Source: an uncultured Chlorobiaceae bacterium (GTDB taxonomy: Bacteria; Bacteroidota; Chlorobiia; Chlorobiales; Chlorobiaceae). From it: DNA of 64,000 nt. Position 1 is the stretch's first letter. Each line of letters opens with the position of its first letter. Under the pieces are notes generated by a model. It was not told the origin of the DNA and ran no database searches. It saw only the letters and a list, made by a program, of their open reading frames with translations. Of the stretch, positions 42,616 through 52,823 are shown one piece after another. The position numbers and the translations under genes were made by a program. Where the stretch lies: the NCBI GenBank assembly GCA_903917955.1, contig CAIXCO010000280.1:15530-79529 (forward strand). Reading direction: 5' to 3'.

Positions 42616-45600
42616 CAGGATTCCGGAAACCTGGAAAGAATTTTTATGATCCCTCCCAATACTCTTAACAAATCTTGATTTTGTGAAGCGAATGAAGAAG
42701 AATAATCATTGATATCTTTTTCAAGAACATTACCAAAATCGAGCTGCGGGTAGCTATTCATAAGCGTCTCCCATAACTCATTAAATTGAGAGAGGTTGGA
42801 AATAATGATCTCAAAAGTTGGCCCCGGGATCTCCTTGTCGCACCTGACCAGATTGAGCATGAGCATCATCAATACACGCAGCAACTTTTCCAGTACTCTT
42901 GCTGCCTCCTGCTGATCGGTGGTCAACCGAAATTGGTAGATCTTGTCGAGAAGTTTAGCGATCATTTCAATGCAAGCGGCCTTCTGATTTTGATCATTGT
43001 TCCCGACCGCAGCCTTCGCATCATTAAGACTAATTATGGCATTTTGGTATAAATCCGATAACAATCTATTCTTCAAATTAATGACCGTTTGACTATCTAT
43101 CTTCAACTCCCCGGCTTTATTCTCAATGAAATGGAGCACAAAATCCTTGCATGTATCGACCACGACTTGTGCCGGAACATCAACCATGAGGCTTTCCGAG
43201 GAACCACAGGGATCACCTGGAATGGTAACCGTTGCCAGGATCGTCTTGATTCCTTGCGCTTTCAGCTCTGATCTGCTGAATTCCAACGTGAATGAAGAGA
43301 GATCTGACTTCGTAACATCACGTATGTCGCCATTAAATCTCCAGAGATAGGTATTCTTGCCAGGTGTCTCGTCAGTTTTATTGATGAATTCAACGCTGAA
43401 CTTACCATCTCCGCTATCAGTAATTCTTGAGTCAAGTCGGATATCAACCGGCTTTTTCACGATGATGGTGCAGTCAGTCAACGCTCCGTCAAGGGTAAAG
43501 GTAACGGTTTGCCCAATTTTGTCATCCAGGACTTTAGAGGGATCAAAGGAGGGCTTGTCACCCGCAATGATGGAGTCTGGAGCTTCCGGTGAGGCAATCA
43601 CCGCTCCTTTCGGAGAGTACAGGCTGAAAGGTATTGGTTGCTGGTTATAGCAAACAGTGCTGGCTGGCAAGGCTAATAATTTTTTCTCCTTCGGTACAAT
43701 AAAAGCCACCGGCGGACAGTCGGAACAGCAGATATAGGGCTGGCAGAAGTCAGCTATCACAATATCCGGCACTGGCGAATTCAGGTCACGGCAGAATACC
43801 TGACGGATATTGGCGATCTTTGTATTCAACTCCCGAATCAGGCTCTCTGAAGCAGGGCTTCCTGACCTTATTTTTTGAAAAGAGAAAAAATTGGAAAGCT
43901 CCACCTCTGTATCAAGACTCTTTTCATTACTGACGATATAATGAGCAAATGCATCCGTGTCCCTGTATTGCTGGGCGGTAAGCTCTCCTGTTGTAAAGAG
44001 TCCGGCGCCCGTCGTGATATTTTTGGGCCGTAACTCACCAGGAAGCTGCTGACTTGTTCGGGGAGTCGGGGACGCAGTATAAACAAGCACGAAAGTGCCT
44101 CCGCGATGCACACCCGACTTGTGTTCAAGGCCAGGATGCTGCTCTGCGTACCGGGCAAAAGAGATACGCTGCAAAAGTTCTGCCTTGCGCTTTTCAATCT
44201 CCCGCATGATCACTTCAAGCTTCTCATTGCCACAGCACAATCCTTGAAGCCTTGCCACCATATTCAGGTAGTTACTCTCATAACCCCTTGAAGGGTATTT
44301 TTCTGATGTGAAAAACCCTTCGAGCCTTGTGCGCATGACCTTGAGCCTCTTGCAGAAAGTCTGGCTGAACTCCCTGTAACCGGTAATCAGAGTATCATTA
44401 ATATCTCCGATATAGGCTGGAATGAACCGCTGGATATAATTCAGGTGTCCGATAATCTGCATCGGGTATTCAAAGCGTACGAAGTTCTCGTTCTCGTCTT
44501 TCAGTAAAGCGATAACATCGGGAGCAGTATCAAGGCTGGCCAGTTTGCGCGATTTCTCCATAAACTCATCAACGGAAACCGACTCGTTCTCCAATGCCTT
44601 GGTAAAATATTTTTTTCCGAATGTATCCGGATTTTGATCGATTTTTGTCGTGACGATCCGATTGACGGCAAAAACCGCATTGGTGGGTGAATCGCAAAAA
44701 TTGAAGGATTGATTGGAAATGTTGGCGTTCACTGCACTCGCCTGAACCGGATCGGCCTCGGTTGACGAGGTAACCACGCTCCTGACATTTACTTTAGTGG
44801 CACTCTCCGCTTTAACCAGATTATCATCGATGACCCATTTCAAGGCTCCCTCAGCTCGATAAAGCTGAATATCGATGTGTGGCTGTTCTAACTTCGATGT
44901 AAATCCGGAAAAAAATCTGGCCCCATCCGATAACAGGCAGTTGATCTCAGCCTGAAAAGCCCGCAGCATCGTATTCAGGTCTTCAAAGTAACAGTCAAAA
45001 TCATCGAGGTTGATATCAGAAAGCTTCACATCACCAAGGCGCAAGGCAACCACATCGAAGGGTATCCCTTTGGATGCCCTGAGTTCCTCAATATTTTTCA
45101 GTGCCGAGCTGAAATCTTTGCCGATATGACCTTCAATACGAAAGAAATTATAGGGATCAATGTCATAGTCAAGCGGATTGAGTGCCTCATCACGGATAGG
45201 CGCATCGTATTTATCGGCATTATATGACAGATTCAGCTTATCCTGCGCCTTGAGGGTACGACTGTAGTTCCACTCTTTTGAAAGTGATGATATGTTTTTA
45301 AAATAGAAGGGAATAGCTCGCTCAGCCAGAGGCTGGTCATAATCACGGGTTGGAGTTATCTTGATAGTGCTGACGGTTTCGGGGCTGAAGTTTTCAATAA
45401 GCAGCTTCAACCGGTTAAGCATCCCGATAGCGACATTCACCTGCACCTTGTTCTTGCTTACGGCCGGAGAGGGATAAAACTGATGACGGTATTCGGGCGG
45501 CTGGGGGCCATAAGCGATATTTGGCGCACCAAGCATGACGTGCTTGGGAAACGCATAAAGATTGGGATAACATTCAAACGCAACGTTGTACAGCACCTCC

Positions 45601-46544
45601 CTCAACTCATTGTATGCAACCAAAACATCCTTGTAAAAATCATAAGTGTACTGGCCGTAGAGGGTATTGGTCGCGGTGGAAAGCAGCGTCGTCAATTGAC
45701 CGGTCAGGGTATCAATACTGATCACCCCTCCTTTGTCAATAAGAAAGCGGAATGCCGTGTAAAGCTTCTTGATGGCCTCCGAAAGAGCTGTGCATCCATT
45801 CCTGGCAGCAGTAAAGTAGGTACCCGCCAGTGTGGTGCTCGTCAGGGTATTGGCACTGTTCAGGATGACCCTTCTGGCACGAAGAACCGGAAAGGTAAAA
45901 TAGCTGTCATAGGCTTCATGGTATTTCAGATAGATGTCATCCCCGATGGTCTCGTCATTATCCTTGTGAATGACCTTGTCCATATCAGTTTTGGACATGA
46001 TGAGCACCTTCGGCCTGGAGACCTGACGAATCCCCATATTGTCACAATTGGTGGGCGTGCATTTCTCCGGGTTTTTCAGGTAATACTCCAGATAGAGGAC
46101 AGCTACCCAGTCATGGATGATGGTACTGAGATTGTTGACCTCATATACCGTTCTCCCGCTGTTGAGTGAGTTCCTCTCCTCCTCAGTCAGCAACTGGTAA
46201 AGGGTGACCATCTTCTCAACACCGCTCTCTTTGTAATAGAACGGATCATAATGGCCGTTATCGGGCGGCACATAGTTGGTGAAATATTTGTGCGAGATGG
46301 CTGCCGGGATTGCAAGCAAATCCCCATCTGTGGTCACGGCAACTCCAGGGCTCAGGGTAACGATATGTCCACTCAGCCTGAGATGCAGGCCACAAACAAT
46401 CCCGGTACCAATGAGACAAGTACGAGTGAGCCGATGCTGGTCTTCAAAAACATCAATAATCTCATTCAACTGTACTTCCGTGAGCACCTGATCCTTGACA
46501 AACCGGCTGTATTCCCGGTTTAGTATCTCGAGCTGAAGTTCCAT
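42615..46544 (-). CDS. Large eCIS-associated protein of unknown function, 1309 aa
   Basis: It starts MELQLEILNREYSRFVKDQV and has an early region like a baseplate-module start (DQHRLTRTCLIGTGIVCGLH, LSPGVAVTTDGDLLAIPAAI). The middle is long and helical. Residues about 1030-1140 contain an Ig/PKD-like section (DGKFSVEFINKTDETPGKNT, YLWRFNGDIRDV). The C-terminus is helical. It occupies the slot between the second baseplate protein and the tape measure, where Pvc13 (tail fibre) lies in Pvc clusters, but shows no fibre repeats that I recognise. It could be a baseplate or receptor-binding component; this is inference. Confidence 0.72.
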   Translation of the reverse strand: MELQLEILNREYSRFVKDQVLTEVQLNEIIDVFEDQHRLTRTCLIGTGIVCGLHLRLSGHIVTLSPGVAVTTDGDLLAIPAAISHKYFTNYVPPDNGHYDPFYYKESGVEKMVTLYQLLTEEERNSLNSGRTVYEVNNLSTIIHDWVAVLYLEYYLKNPEKCTPTNCDNMGIRQVSRPKVLIMSKTDMDKVIHKDNDETIGDDIYLKYHEAYDSYFTFPVLRARRVILNSANTLTSTTLAGTYFTAARNGCTALSEAIKKLYTAFRFLIDKGGVISIDTLTGQLTTLLSTATNTLYGQYTYDFYKDVLVAYNELREVLYNVAFECYPNLYAFPKHVMLGAPNIAYGPQPPEYRHQFYPSPAVSKNKVQVNVAIGMLNRLKLLIENFSPETVSTIKITPTRDYDQPLAERAIPFYFKNISSLSKEWNYSRTLKAQDKLNLSYNADKYDAPIRDEALNPLDYDIDPYNFFRIEGHIGKDFSSALKNIEELRASKGIPFDVVALRLGDVKLSDINLDDFDCYFEDLNTMLRAFQAEINCLLSDGARFFSGFTSKLEQPHIDIQLYRAEGALKWVIDDNLVKAESATKVNVRSVVTSSTEADPVQASAVNANISNQSFNFCDSPTNAVFAVNRIVTTKIDQNPDTFGKKYFTKALENESVSVDEFMEKSRKLASLDTAPDVIALLKDENENFVRFEYPMQIIGHLNYIQRFIPAYIGDINDTLITGYREFSQTFCKRLKVMRTRLEGFFTSEKYPSRGYESNYLNMVARLQGLCCGNEKLEVIMREIEKRKAELLQRISFARYAEQHPGLEHKSGVHRGGTFVLVYTASPTPRTSQQLPGELRPKNITTGAGLFTTGELTAQQYRDTDAFAHYIVSNEKSLDTEVELSNFFSFQKIRSGSPASESLIRELNTKIANIRQVFCRDLNSPVPDIVIADFCQPYICCSDCPPVAFIVPKEKKLLALPASTVCYNQQPIPFSLYSPKGAVIASPEAPDSIIAGDKPSFDPSKVLDDKIGQTVTFTLDGALTDCTIIVKKPVDIRLDSRITDSGDGKFSVEFINKTDETPGKNTYLWRFNGDIRDVTKSDLSSFTLEFSRSELKAQGIKTILATVTIPGDPCGSSESLMVDVPAQVVVDTCKDFVLHFIENKAGELKIDSQTVINLKNRLLSDLYQNAIISLNDAKAAVGNNDQNQKAACIEMIAKLLDKIYQFRLTTDQQEAARVLEKLLRVLMMLMLNLVRCDKEIPGPTFEIIISNLSQFNELWETLMNSYPQLDFGNVLEKDINDYSSSFASQNQDLLRVLGGIIKILSRFPES

Positions 46545-46621
46545 ATTGCGTAATATTATATTGACTGGATAATCTGTTTAAGCACTCAGTGCACATTCCC
46601 CGAAACATTAGTTGTTCTCTT

Positions 46622-49435
46622 CTAGCTTGGTTGTGAATCGCTTTCGAGTGACCCTAATCGCGAACTGCCGAGCACCACGGGGTTCTTTTCCGGGGTGTCA
46701 TCATCACAGTCGGTGAGGCGCCCCTCCTCATACACGGTAAACATCTCCTCAATCACCGTGATAAGTTCCATCAGAACCGAGTCGGTGACCTGCTTGAGCG
46801 GATCCGGGGAATTATGCCTTCCATTCAGCCATTTGGTATAGGCATCTTCAAATCTTTTCATGTACTCTTCATTGACAAAACAGATGCGTGGCAATACATG
46901 CGCAGGGCTCTCCATGCGAATAAGTCGTTCAGCGAACTGCCGGAAATACTTGTTTCGCAATCGCATGCTGTAACCGGGCAACACCACGGTAACCCGAAAA
47001 GAATAAGGGTCAAGAGGAGAACAATAAGAACCATCCTGCTCAATACAAACCGGAAAAAAGAGTTGACTCTTTGACGGCAGAATAGTGAAATCGGGCCTCA
47101 GCAAGAGGTGGTCAACCACGTACATCCCTTCCAGCCTGAACTCTTCGAGCAAGTAGTGGATGGACGCCTTGATGTTTTTTTCAAGCAGGGAATACGTGCC
47201 TGTATCTATTTCTCCGGCCAATACCGAATATTTCTTGTGATTCAACGCAATATCCTGCTGTTTTGTATCAAGAAGGCTGAAGGATACTTTCTTGCGATCG
47301 GGAGTCAATACCGGTTTATAATAGTCGCGCTCACAGCCCAGCAGACTGGCCAGCCCCAACTCTTCATAAGCATCGGCTTTTTTCAGAAACGCCTTGTTCA
47401 CGCTCTCGAAAAGAATGACGCCTCCCATCCTGATTATCCATCCGTAGCGCTGCACCAGTGTAGAAACACCATTGACGAGCACGATCACCTTACTGGTTTC
47501 AACCACCTGATACGACTGGCCGGAAAGGTGATGGCGATTGTAGTGGTTGAATCCCAGCAGGCGGGAGGCCCTCTTTTCCATGCCCGGCACATTGGCGAGC
47601 ATCGCCGTTGCAGAGCGGGGATTATAATAGTCGAAGCCGCTGCCCCTGGAGGTACTCATGTTGTCATAATCTTTCAGAAAATCAACCTTGTGGCGAATGA
47701 TGGTTCGGTCGGCATCCTCCGCATACAACCTGTGCATCAGAAAGACGTAGTCGCTGAAATGCTCGGAAAACCTGGCCAGCAGATGGTCCAGGAACATGTT
47801 CTTCCGGGTGATATAGGGATCCAGTCCTTTGCTCAGGAGCAGTGTTTCCACATCCTGCTGCCAGTGATCAAAATCATGGAAAATTTTTTCCTCACGGGCA
47901 ATTCCCTGGACTACATTGGCAAAATAGGTTCTGGCTATGGTTTTATCGGCTGAAAAGAGCACACTGACGTTGGCAAGTTGGGCAAAGTAGTTGGCAAGCA
48001 CCTGCTCAAAGAAAAGGAGGTAGGCTTTCAACTGCTTTGCCTGCGACTTTCTTTGTGTCGAGGCGCTTTCTGACAGCCCCACCCGGCCAATTCCGTAGGT
48101 TTCCGGAAAATGGTTCTGGAAGGTCTGGTAATCGCTGATGTCTCGAAAAACACCTTCCGGCATCGGGATGTCTTCCGTCAGTTTTGACTGCATCACCTTT
48201 TTCCGATCCTTACGCAAAGCATCAAGCTTCTCCATTGCCTGCACCTTCTTCAGCTCGATGGGCATCACCTCTTTCCAGAGGTTCAGAACAGAATTATCAG
48301 TGCAAAATACCGGTTTATGACCTGACGGAATACACAGGTTCCATTTATCACCGGCTACGGCCTTGCGTACCTTGTCCATCTCTTTTTCATCGCACCCGCA
48401 CAGACCAAAGGTGATTTCTTTCACCAATTTCACTCCATTGGTCTCCATGATGATGCGAATAATGTCGCTTAATCGGACTTCCGTGCGAAGATCACTTTTA
48501 ACAAGATCTTCATGACAGATAAATCCCTTCTTCAAGAACGGGTTCCCATGCGTTTTATACGTATAGGTATCATCAAAACTGAAAACGGGACCTTCAAAAA
48601 TCTCGTCGGTGCTCTTGCCCATCTCCTGCATTTCCTGAAGCGTGTAAAACGGAACATCCGGAGCCAGATACTGGTTGATGTTGAAAACAATCTGTGCCCA
48701 GACCTGCTCCGGATCGGCTGTTGGTTCAATATCGATATCGCCGCAAACGACAACTCCTTCCAACGACACCTCCTGCAGGGTATCGATATCTTCGCAAAGG
48801 TTCCTGTAACGTTGATAAATCTCGAGTACCCTGCGGGCTATCTTTTTCTTTTTCTTTACAATGAGCTGTTTCTGTGTTGACTCATCCTGCTTTTTGTCTT
48901 CATCCGTCAAAAGTGATGATTCATCATAATCCAACAGTATCTTATTCAGCCCCTGGAGTTTAAACTCTTTGGAATTTTGGGGCGCGACGATTTCGCCGGA
49001 AGCTTTGTAGTGCAACTCTGCTCTACCCGGTTGAGCAAGGTTCCTGAATTGAGCGACAATCCGGCGATCAGATGCCCTGATCCATGCATTGCGCACCCCG
49101 CCAACCCTGACAAATAGCTGTCGGTAATCGTCAGCGCTCACTGGACTGGATGGGAGAGCATGGATGGCCGAAAGAAAATGGCTGTGCATCTCCTTCAGGT
49201 TCTCCTTTGGTTTGGCCAGAATCTCCTCAACCGGCATGGCAATCCGGTAACCGAGGTCGGTAATGGCGTAGCAGAGCACCTCAAGCATAGTCACACCCGG
49301 ATCATGGGTATTATAATCCGTCCACAGCGTATGGGCAAGCTCTTCAATATATCTCATCCCTTCCCCGCGCAGAAATGCGAAGTCCTTGCCATATTCGCCA
49401 CTGATCTCCTTCGGTATGGTCTGGCTCTCATTCAT
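46622..49435 (-). CDS. Baseplate wedge protein (Pvc12-like), 937 aa
   Basis: From the ATG at 49435 the protein starts MNESQTIPKEISGEYGKDFA and soon has LAHTLWTDYNTHDPGVTMLE followed by VLCYAITDLGYRIAMP, the motif of large baseplate proteins of contractile systems. Later parts (FRVTVVLPGYSMRLRNKYFR, HVLPRICFVNEEYMKRFEDA) match the C-terminal region of Pvc12-type proteins. The start overlaps the preceding stop by 8 bases; an in-frame start at 49456 lies deeper inside that gene. It is followed by a 77-base gap, the longest inside the string after 60 kb. Confidence 0.8.
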   Translation of the reverse strand: MNESQTIPKEISGEYGKDFAFLRGEGMRYIEELAHTLWTDYNTHDPGVTMLEVLCYAITDLGYRIAMPVEEILAKPKENLKEMHSHFLSAIHALPSSPVSADDYRQLFVRVGGVRNAWIRASDRRIVAQFRNLAQPGRAELHYKASGEIVAPQNSKEFKLQGLNKILLDYDESSLLTDEDKKQDESTQKQLIVKKKKKIARRVLEIYQRYRNLCEDIDTLQEVSLEGVVVCGDIDIEPTADPEQVWAQIVFNINQYLAPDVPFYTLQEMQEMGKSTDEIFEGPVFSFDDTYTYKTHGNPFLKKGFICHEDLVKSDLRTEVRLSDIIRIIMETNGVKLVKEITFGLCGCDEKEMDKVRKAVAGDKWNLCIPSGHKPVFCTDNSVLNLWKEVMPIELKKVQAMEKLDALRKDRKKVMQSKLTEDIPMPEGVFRDISDYQTFQNHFPETYGIGRVGLSESASTQRKSQAKQLKAYLLFFEQVLANYFAQLANVSVLFSADKTIARTYFANVVQGIAREEKIFHDFDHWQQDVETLLLSKGLDPYITRKNMFLDHLLARFSEHFSDYVFLMHRLYAEDADRTIIRHKVDFLKDYDNMSTSRGSGFDYYNPRSATAMLANVPGMEKRASRLLGFNHYNRHHLSGQSYQVVETSKVIVLVNGVSTLVQRYGWIIRMGGVILFESVNKAFLKKADAYEELGLASLLGCERDYYKPVLTPDRKKVSFSLLDTKQQDIALNHKKYSVLAGEIDTGTYSLLEKNIKASIHYLLEEFRLEGMYVVDHLLLRPDFTILPSKSQLFFPVCIEQDGSYCSPLDPYSFRVTVVLPGYSMRLRNKYFRQFAERLIRMESPAHVLPRICFVNEEYMKRFEDAYTKWLNGRHNSPDPLKQVTDSVLMELITVIEEMFTVYEEGRLTDCDDDTPEKNPVVLGSSRLGSLESDSQPS

Positions 49436-52400
49436 AGCACACCGTCCCTTTTTCAATTAATACAATGGTGTGTTCAGGGGCAGAGACCAGAATAGCTCTG
49501 GCGCTGCGAGCCGTGATCTCATTGCAGTCTGTCATATTGTTATCTCTCCCTTCAACCCGGTGGTACATCTTGAAATGGGATACGAAATCAACGTATTTGC
49601 GTTCCTCAATGAACCGGATGATGACGCTTTTGAACAGCTTCCCCCCAAAATGGATATCTGAAAAATCGCCGAAAGCCCAAGGTGAAAGGTATCGGACGAT
49701 ATCATCATTGAGCACCTTCCGATATGCATTCGCGTCATATCTGTCATAAAATTTAACCCTGAAATCAAGGAGAACGGTTTCATAATCGGGGTTGATCGCA
49801 TCAAATTTGATATGCAACGAGTTCAGGTTATTAATGAAATTCTCGATCTCGCGGAGAAGGTTCTGGCTTGCCCGGGGTTGCAGGGGATCAAAAATGTTCT
49901 TGTTCCGGATATCGGGAATGACCACCAGTGAAACTGAGCCCGGAGCCTGTTCGCAATACTTTGCTGTGCCATCCTCTTTCAGGGCAGAGGTGTGGCTGAG
50001 GCATTTCACTTTGTAGACGGATGGGTACTGTTGCAACACAAGCCGTTCATAATCCCAGAGAGTTACCGCCCTTTGCTTGTGGCGCAGCCGTTCACTGACA
50101 CGAAGATAAAAGGCGTTATCATTTTCTGCTGTAACACCACCAAAGGATGCGAATGGCTGGCTGATTCCTTTGATAAGCGCTGGCTTGTCGATGATCTTGA
50201 CAATGGTACTGGCGGGCAACGCTGAAGACAAATGCGAAAGCTCATTACCATTGTCGGCAAAGAGTGCCGCAGCTGCCTGCGCAAAAACCCCTGCAAGCTG
50301 ACACACCGAGGTATGAATAAGCCCGACCGGCAAGGAGGCCTTCAGCCAGAGGTATCCTGAATCGAGCAGGGTATTGCTCTCATTAATCGACGCCGGTAAC
50401 AGGAATGTTACAATTCCCGAACGGAGCAGGTTGTTGGTGCTGTCGGCGGTGAGAAAATCCCTGTTCAGCGCTTTCCATTCGTTATTTGAAAGGGCGTACC
50501 ATGCGATTTTCTGCTCTTTGCCGAAGGTCGGCGCAAGAGGATCCTCGCTCCCCTCCTCCGCTTCCAGCAACAGGCTCAGAAGCCCGGATGGCTGGGCACT
50601 CTTCAGCCCTATGTAAAATTCACCTTCCGGAGAATAAGAGGGCACCAGAGCAATGTTGCGTTGAGAGGTGGGGTCGATAAAATCACATTGCTCCTTCAGA
50701 AATAGATGCTGCTCGGCCTGGCCGAAGGGATGCTCATGGAAAAGCTGGATGGCACGAGCAGTGAAGTCATCGTATTTGTCTTTCGGTTGAGCTGATTCAT
50801 AGAAAACGAATGAGTTTTGAGCCGTAGCCTGGTACTCCACGGTCATGGAAGCAATAACCGGAGTATAGGGCTCTCTGGCCAGCTTTGCATCAGAAGACTG
50901 CGACTTGGTATCAGAAGCCTGCGGCTTGGCATCAGAAGCCTGCAGATCTATTTTGGACTTGTCGATCATGAACAGCATCATCAGCGGAACATAAAGGTCA
51001 TGCAGAAAACCCTGCTGCAACATCAGCCGGATATAACCTGACTTGGTTGCTGGACTGAACTGATCAAGAGTCGTGGCCAGAGTGGGAAATCCAGGATTGA
51101 ACCGGGCTGACTCAAACTTGGCTGAGATAGCAAGCGGCTTTTTTGCAACCGTATTGCCCGCCATCTGTACCGGTGGATTCAGATAACTCTGAAGAACGGC
51201 CTTGTTGATGTCGATCCCCTTTTTCATGAGCAACGGTGGAACAGTCGGCAGGATGAAGGCTGTCGTGTCAGAGACAGGTTTGATCTCCATCAGCGAAGTG
51301 AACAGCGATAAAGGCCCCCCCCCCTGAGACCATTTATTGTCTTTGATATACTGAGGGATGACCGTAAAATACTCTTCACCTGTTACAACCGCCGTTCCGC
51401 TGAGGCTCGGTGCTCCATTTGTGGTTCCATCTGTGGTTTTATATGCCGAATAATGCGTCGACAGTTTGCCGGGCTTGTCTTTCCAGTTGATGTCCAGCTT
51501 GACATAGTTCCACTTTTTCTGGAAAATTTCCGGGCTGCCGATATAAAAACAGGAATCTTTTTTGGGTATAGAACCAAAGGGATAAAATGGTTTGGATGGA
51601 TCGAGCTTGCCCTGATCGTTTTCAACGGCGATATCCCTGGCCTCCTTTACCAAAACAGTAATCGTTGCCTCCTTGATGACCGCCCGGCTCAATGCAGCAT
51701 AGACCAGGTATCCATCCTTGTTGGAGGTATTTACCAGCACCCTCATGATGGGCAGATTGGTGCTGAAACGCTCACCGTGAATCTTCGAATCGTAAGGGAC
51801 AACCGCTTTCTCTGAAGTATCGACTTTCAGCTTGAATTCAAGCTTCTCTTTGTTGACTGTTGTAACTTCCGTTACCGTTACCGCCATCCACTCCTTTTCC
51901 CCACTCAGGAACACATTGAGCTGCTGCATGTACTGCTCTGTAGTGGGTAACCCGGCGTCATCGGATGTCTTGAGCGTGAGTGATACCGTAATCTCCCGAT
52001 TACCCTCTTTCATAAGCAATACGGCGGAAGCCAGAGCAAAGCCAAGTGTTGCAACTGGCCACTCTTTGTTCCCGAATGCGTTCCAGCAGGGAGTATCTCC
52101 CTTGAATTCACTACCCAGACCGTCAACTGAATTGGTCATTTCGGCGTACCTGACCGTAGCGCCATCCTGATGAAAGATGCTTTTCATCAGGGCAACCGTG
52201 GCGGTGTTCACCGTTATCTCTTCCTCGGTGACATAGCAAAGCTGCTTTCCGTTACCATCCTTTCCCGCATCCAGCCTGCTTCCTGACGGCACAGTCTCCC
52301 TGACCGCATTTTTGGCCAGCTCGAAGAGGATATATACCCTGTCGGGCACAGCGGGCTGCCTGCCCAGTTGCAGCACCCGCGTATAATAAAAATCAAGGTG

Positions 52401-52811
52401 TCTTTTGGTCACACCGTTCAGATGCTCCTTCGGAAATTTCATCAACTTCAGAAAACTCAGAAAAAGTGCGAGATGAGGTTCATAATCTCCCTTTGGTTCC
52501 CGCTTCATGATGCGGTCACGCTCCTCCTGCGAAATCCACTTTTCATCTTGAACAAGAACCGCATCCCTGAGCCACTCCTTAATCTCATCCGTAGATTTCA
52601 TGAAATCCTGCCAGTTACCCTGAGGAAGCTGATTGTCCGTATTGCTGAAATAGTTGAGATGCTCTGCAAAGTACCATGCAAACCGCATCCAGTCGCGCAG
52701 GTCAAACTCATGGATGAGAACATTCCCCGGCTCAAGCGCCTTGAGGAACCGCTGAAACTGGCTGGTTCCGTCATGCTGCAAAGGATGATTATGTTTGCAA
52801 TTGAGTGCCAT
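49428..52811 (-). CDS. Baseplate J-like wedge protein (Pvc11-like), 1127 aa
   Basis: The N-terminus carries ALEPGNVLIHEFDLRDWMRF and an early wedge-like region (RVYILFELAKNAVRETVPSG, then SRLDAGKDGNGKQLCYVTEE). The C-terminal third has the gpJ/gp47-like section FASFGGVTAENDNAFYLRVS, ERLRHKQRAVTLWDYERLVL and QQYPSVYKVKCLSH. Length fits Pvc11-type baseplate proteins. Two odd points are in the gene: a run of ten G on the coding strand (51315-51324) and a 21-bp triplicate (50887-50949). Confidence 0.83.
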   Translation of the reverse strand: MALNCKHNHPLQHDGTSQFQRFLKALEPGNVLIHEFDLRDWMRFAWYFAEHLNYFSNTDNQLPQGNWQDFMKSTDEIKEWLRDAVLVQDEKWISQEERDRIMKREPKGDYEPHLALFLSFLKLMKFPKEHLNGVTKRHLDFYYTRVLQLGRQPAVPDRVYILFELAKNAVRETVPSGSRLDAGKDGNGKQLCYVTEEEITVNTATVALMKSIFHQDGATVRYAEMTNSVDGLGSEFKGDTPCWNAFGNKEWPVATLGFALASAVLLMKEGNREITVSLTLKTSDDAGLPTTEQYMQQLNVFLSGEKEWMAVTVTEVTTVNKEKLEFKLKVDTSEKAVVPYDSKIHGERFSTNLPIMRVLVNTSNKDGYLVYAALSRAVIKEATITVLVKEARDIAVENDQGKLDPSKPFYPFGSIPKKDSCFYIGSPEIFQKKWNYVKLDINWKDKPGKLSTHYSAYKTTDGTTNGAPSLSGTAVVTGEEYFTVIPQYIKDNKWSQGGGPLSLFTSLMEIKPVSDTTAFILPTVPPLLMKKGIDINKAVLQSYLNPPVQMAGNTVAKKPLAISAKFESARFNPGFPTLATTLDQFSPATKSGYIRLMLQQGFLHDLYVPLMMLFMIDKSKIDLQASDAKPQASDTKSQSSDAKLAREPYTPVIASMTVEYQATAQNSFVFYESAQPKDKYDDFTARAIQLFHEHPFGQAEQHLFLKEQCDFIDPTSQRNIALVPSYSPEGEFYIGLKSAQPSGLLSLLLEAEEGSEDPLAPTFGKEQKIAWYALSNNEWKALNRDFLTADSTNNLLRSGIVTFLLPASINESNTLLDSGYLWLKASLPVGLIHTSVCQLAGVFAQAAAALFADNGNELSHLSSALPASTIVKIIDKPALIKGISQPFASFGGVTAENDNAFYLRVSERLRHKQRAVTLWDYERLVLQQYPSVYKVKCLSHTSALKEDGTAKYCEQAPGSVSLVVIPDIRNKNIFDPLQPRASQNLLREIENFINNLNSLHIKFDAINPDYETVLLDFRVKFYDRYDANAYRKVLNDDIVRYLSPWAFGDFSDIHFGGKLFKSVIIRFIEERKYVDFVSHFKMYHRVEGRDNNMTDCNEITARSARAILVSAPEHTIVLIEKGTVCYE
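50887..50949 (-). repeat. 21-bp tandem triplicate inside baseplate J gene
   Basis: Three copies of a 21-base unit are found at 50887, 50908 and 50929. They encode a 7-residue repeat read as DLQASDA, KPQASDT and KSQSSDA. It looks like a flexible linker made by slippage; the frame is kept. Confidence 0.88.
51315..51324 (-). repeat. G10 homopolymer tract inside baseplate J gene
   Basis: Ten consecutive C on the plus strand (ten G on the coding strand) encode the Gly-Gly-Gly of a WSQGGGPLSLF segment. Tracts of this length are prone to slipped-strand changes that would shift the frame in the middle of the gene. Confidence 0.85.
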
Positions 52812-52823
52812 CGTTATGTGCTG

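Noticed and set aside
45483..46169. 228-aa plus-strand frame opposite the 1309-aa eCIS gene
   Set aside because: Shadow of the coding strand; no ribosome site or family match.
47108..47953. 281-aa plus-strand frame opposite the Pvc12-like gene
   Set aside because: Shadow frame; the minus strand has the clear baseplate motif and consistent operon spacing.
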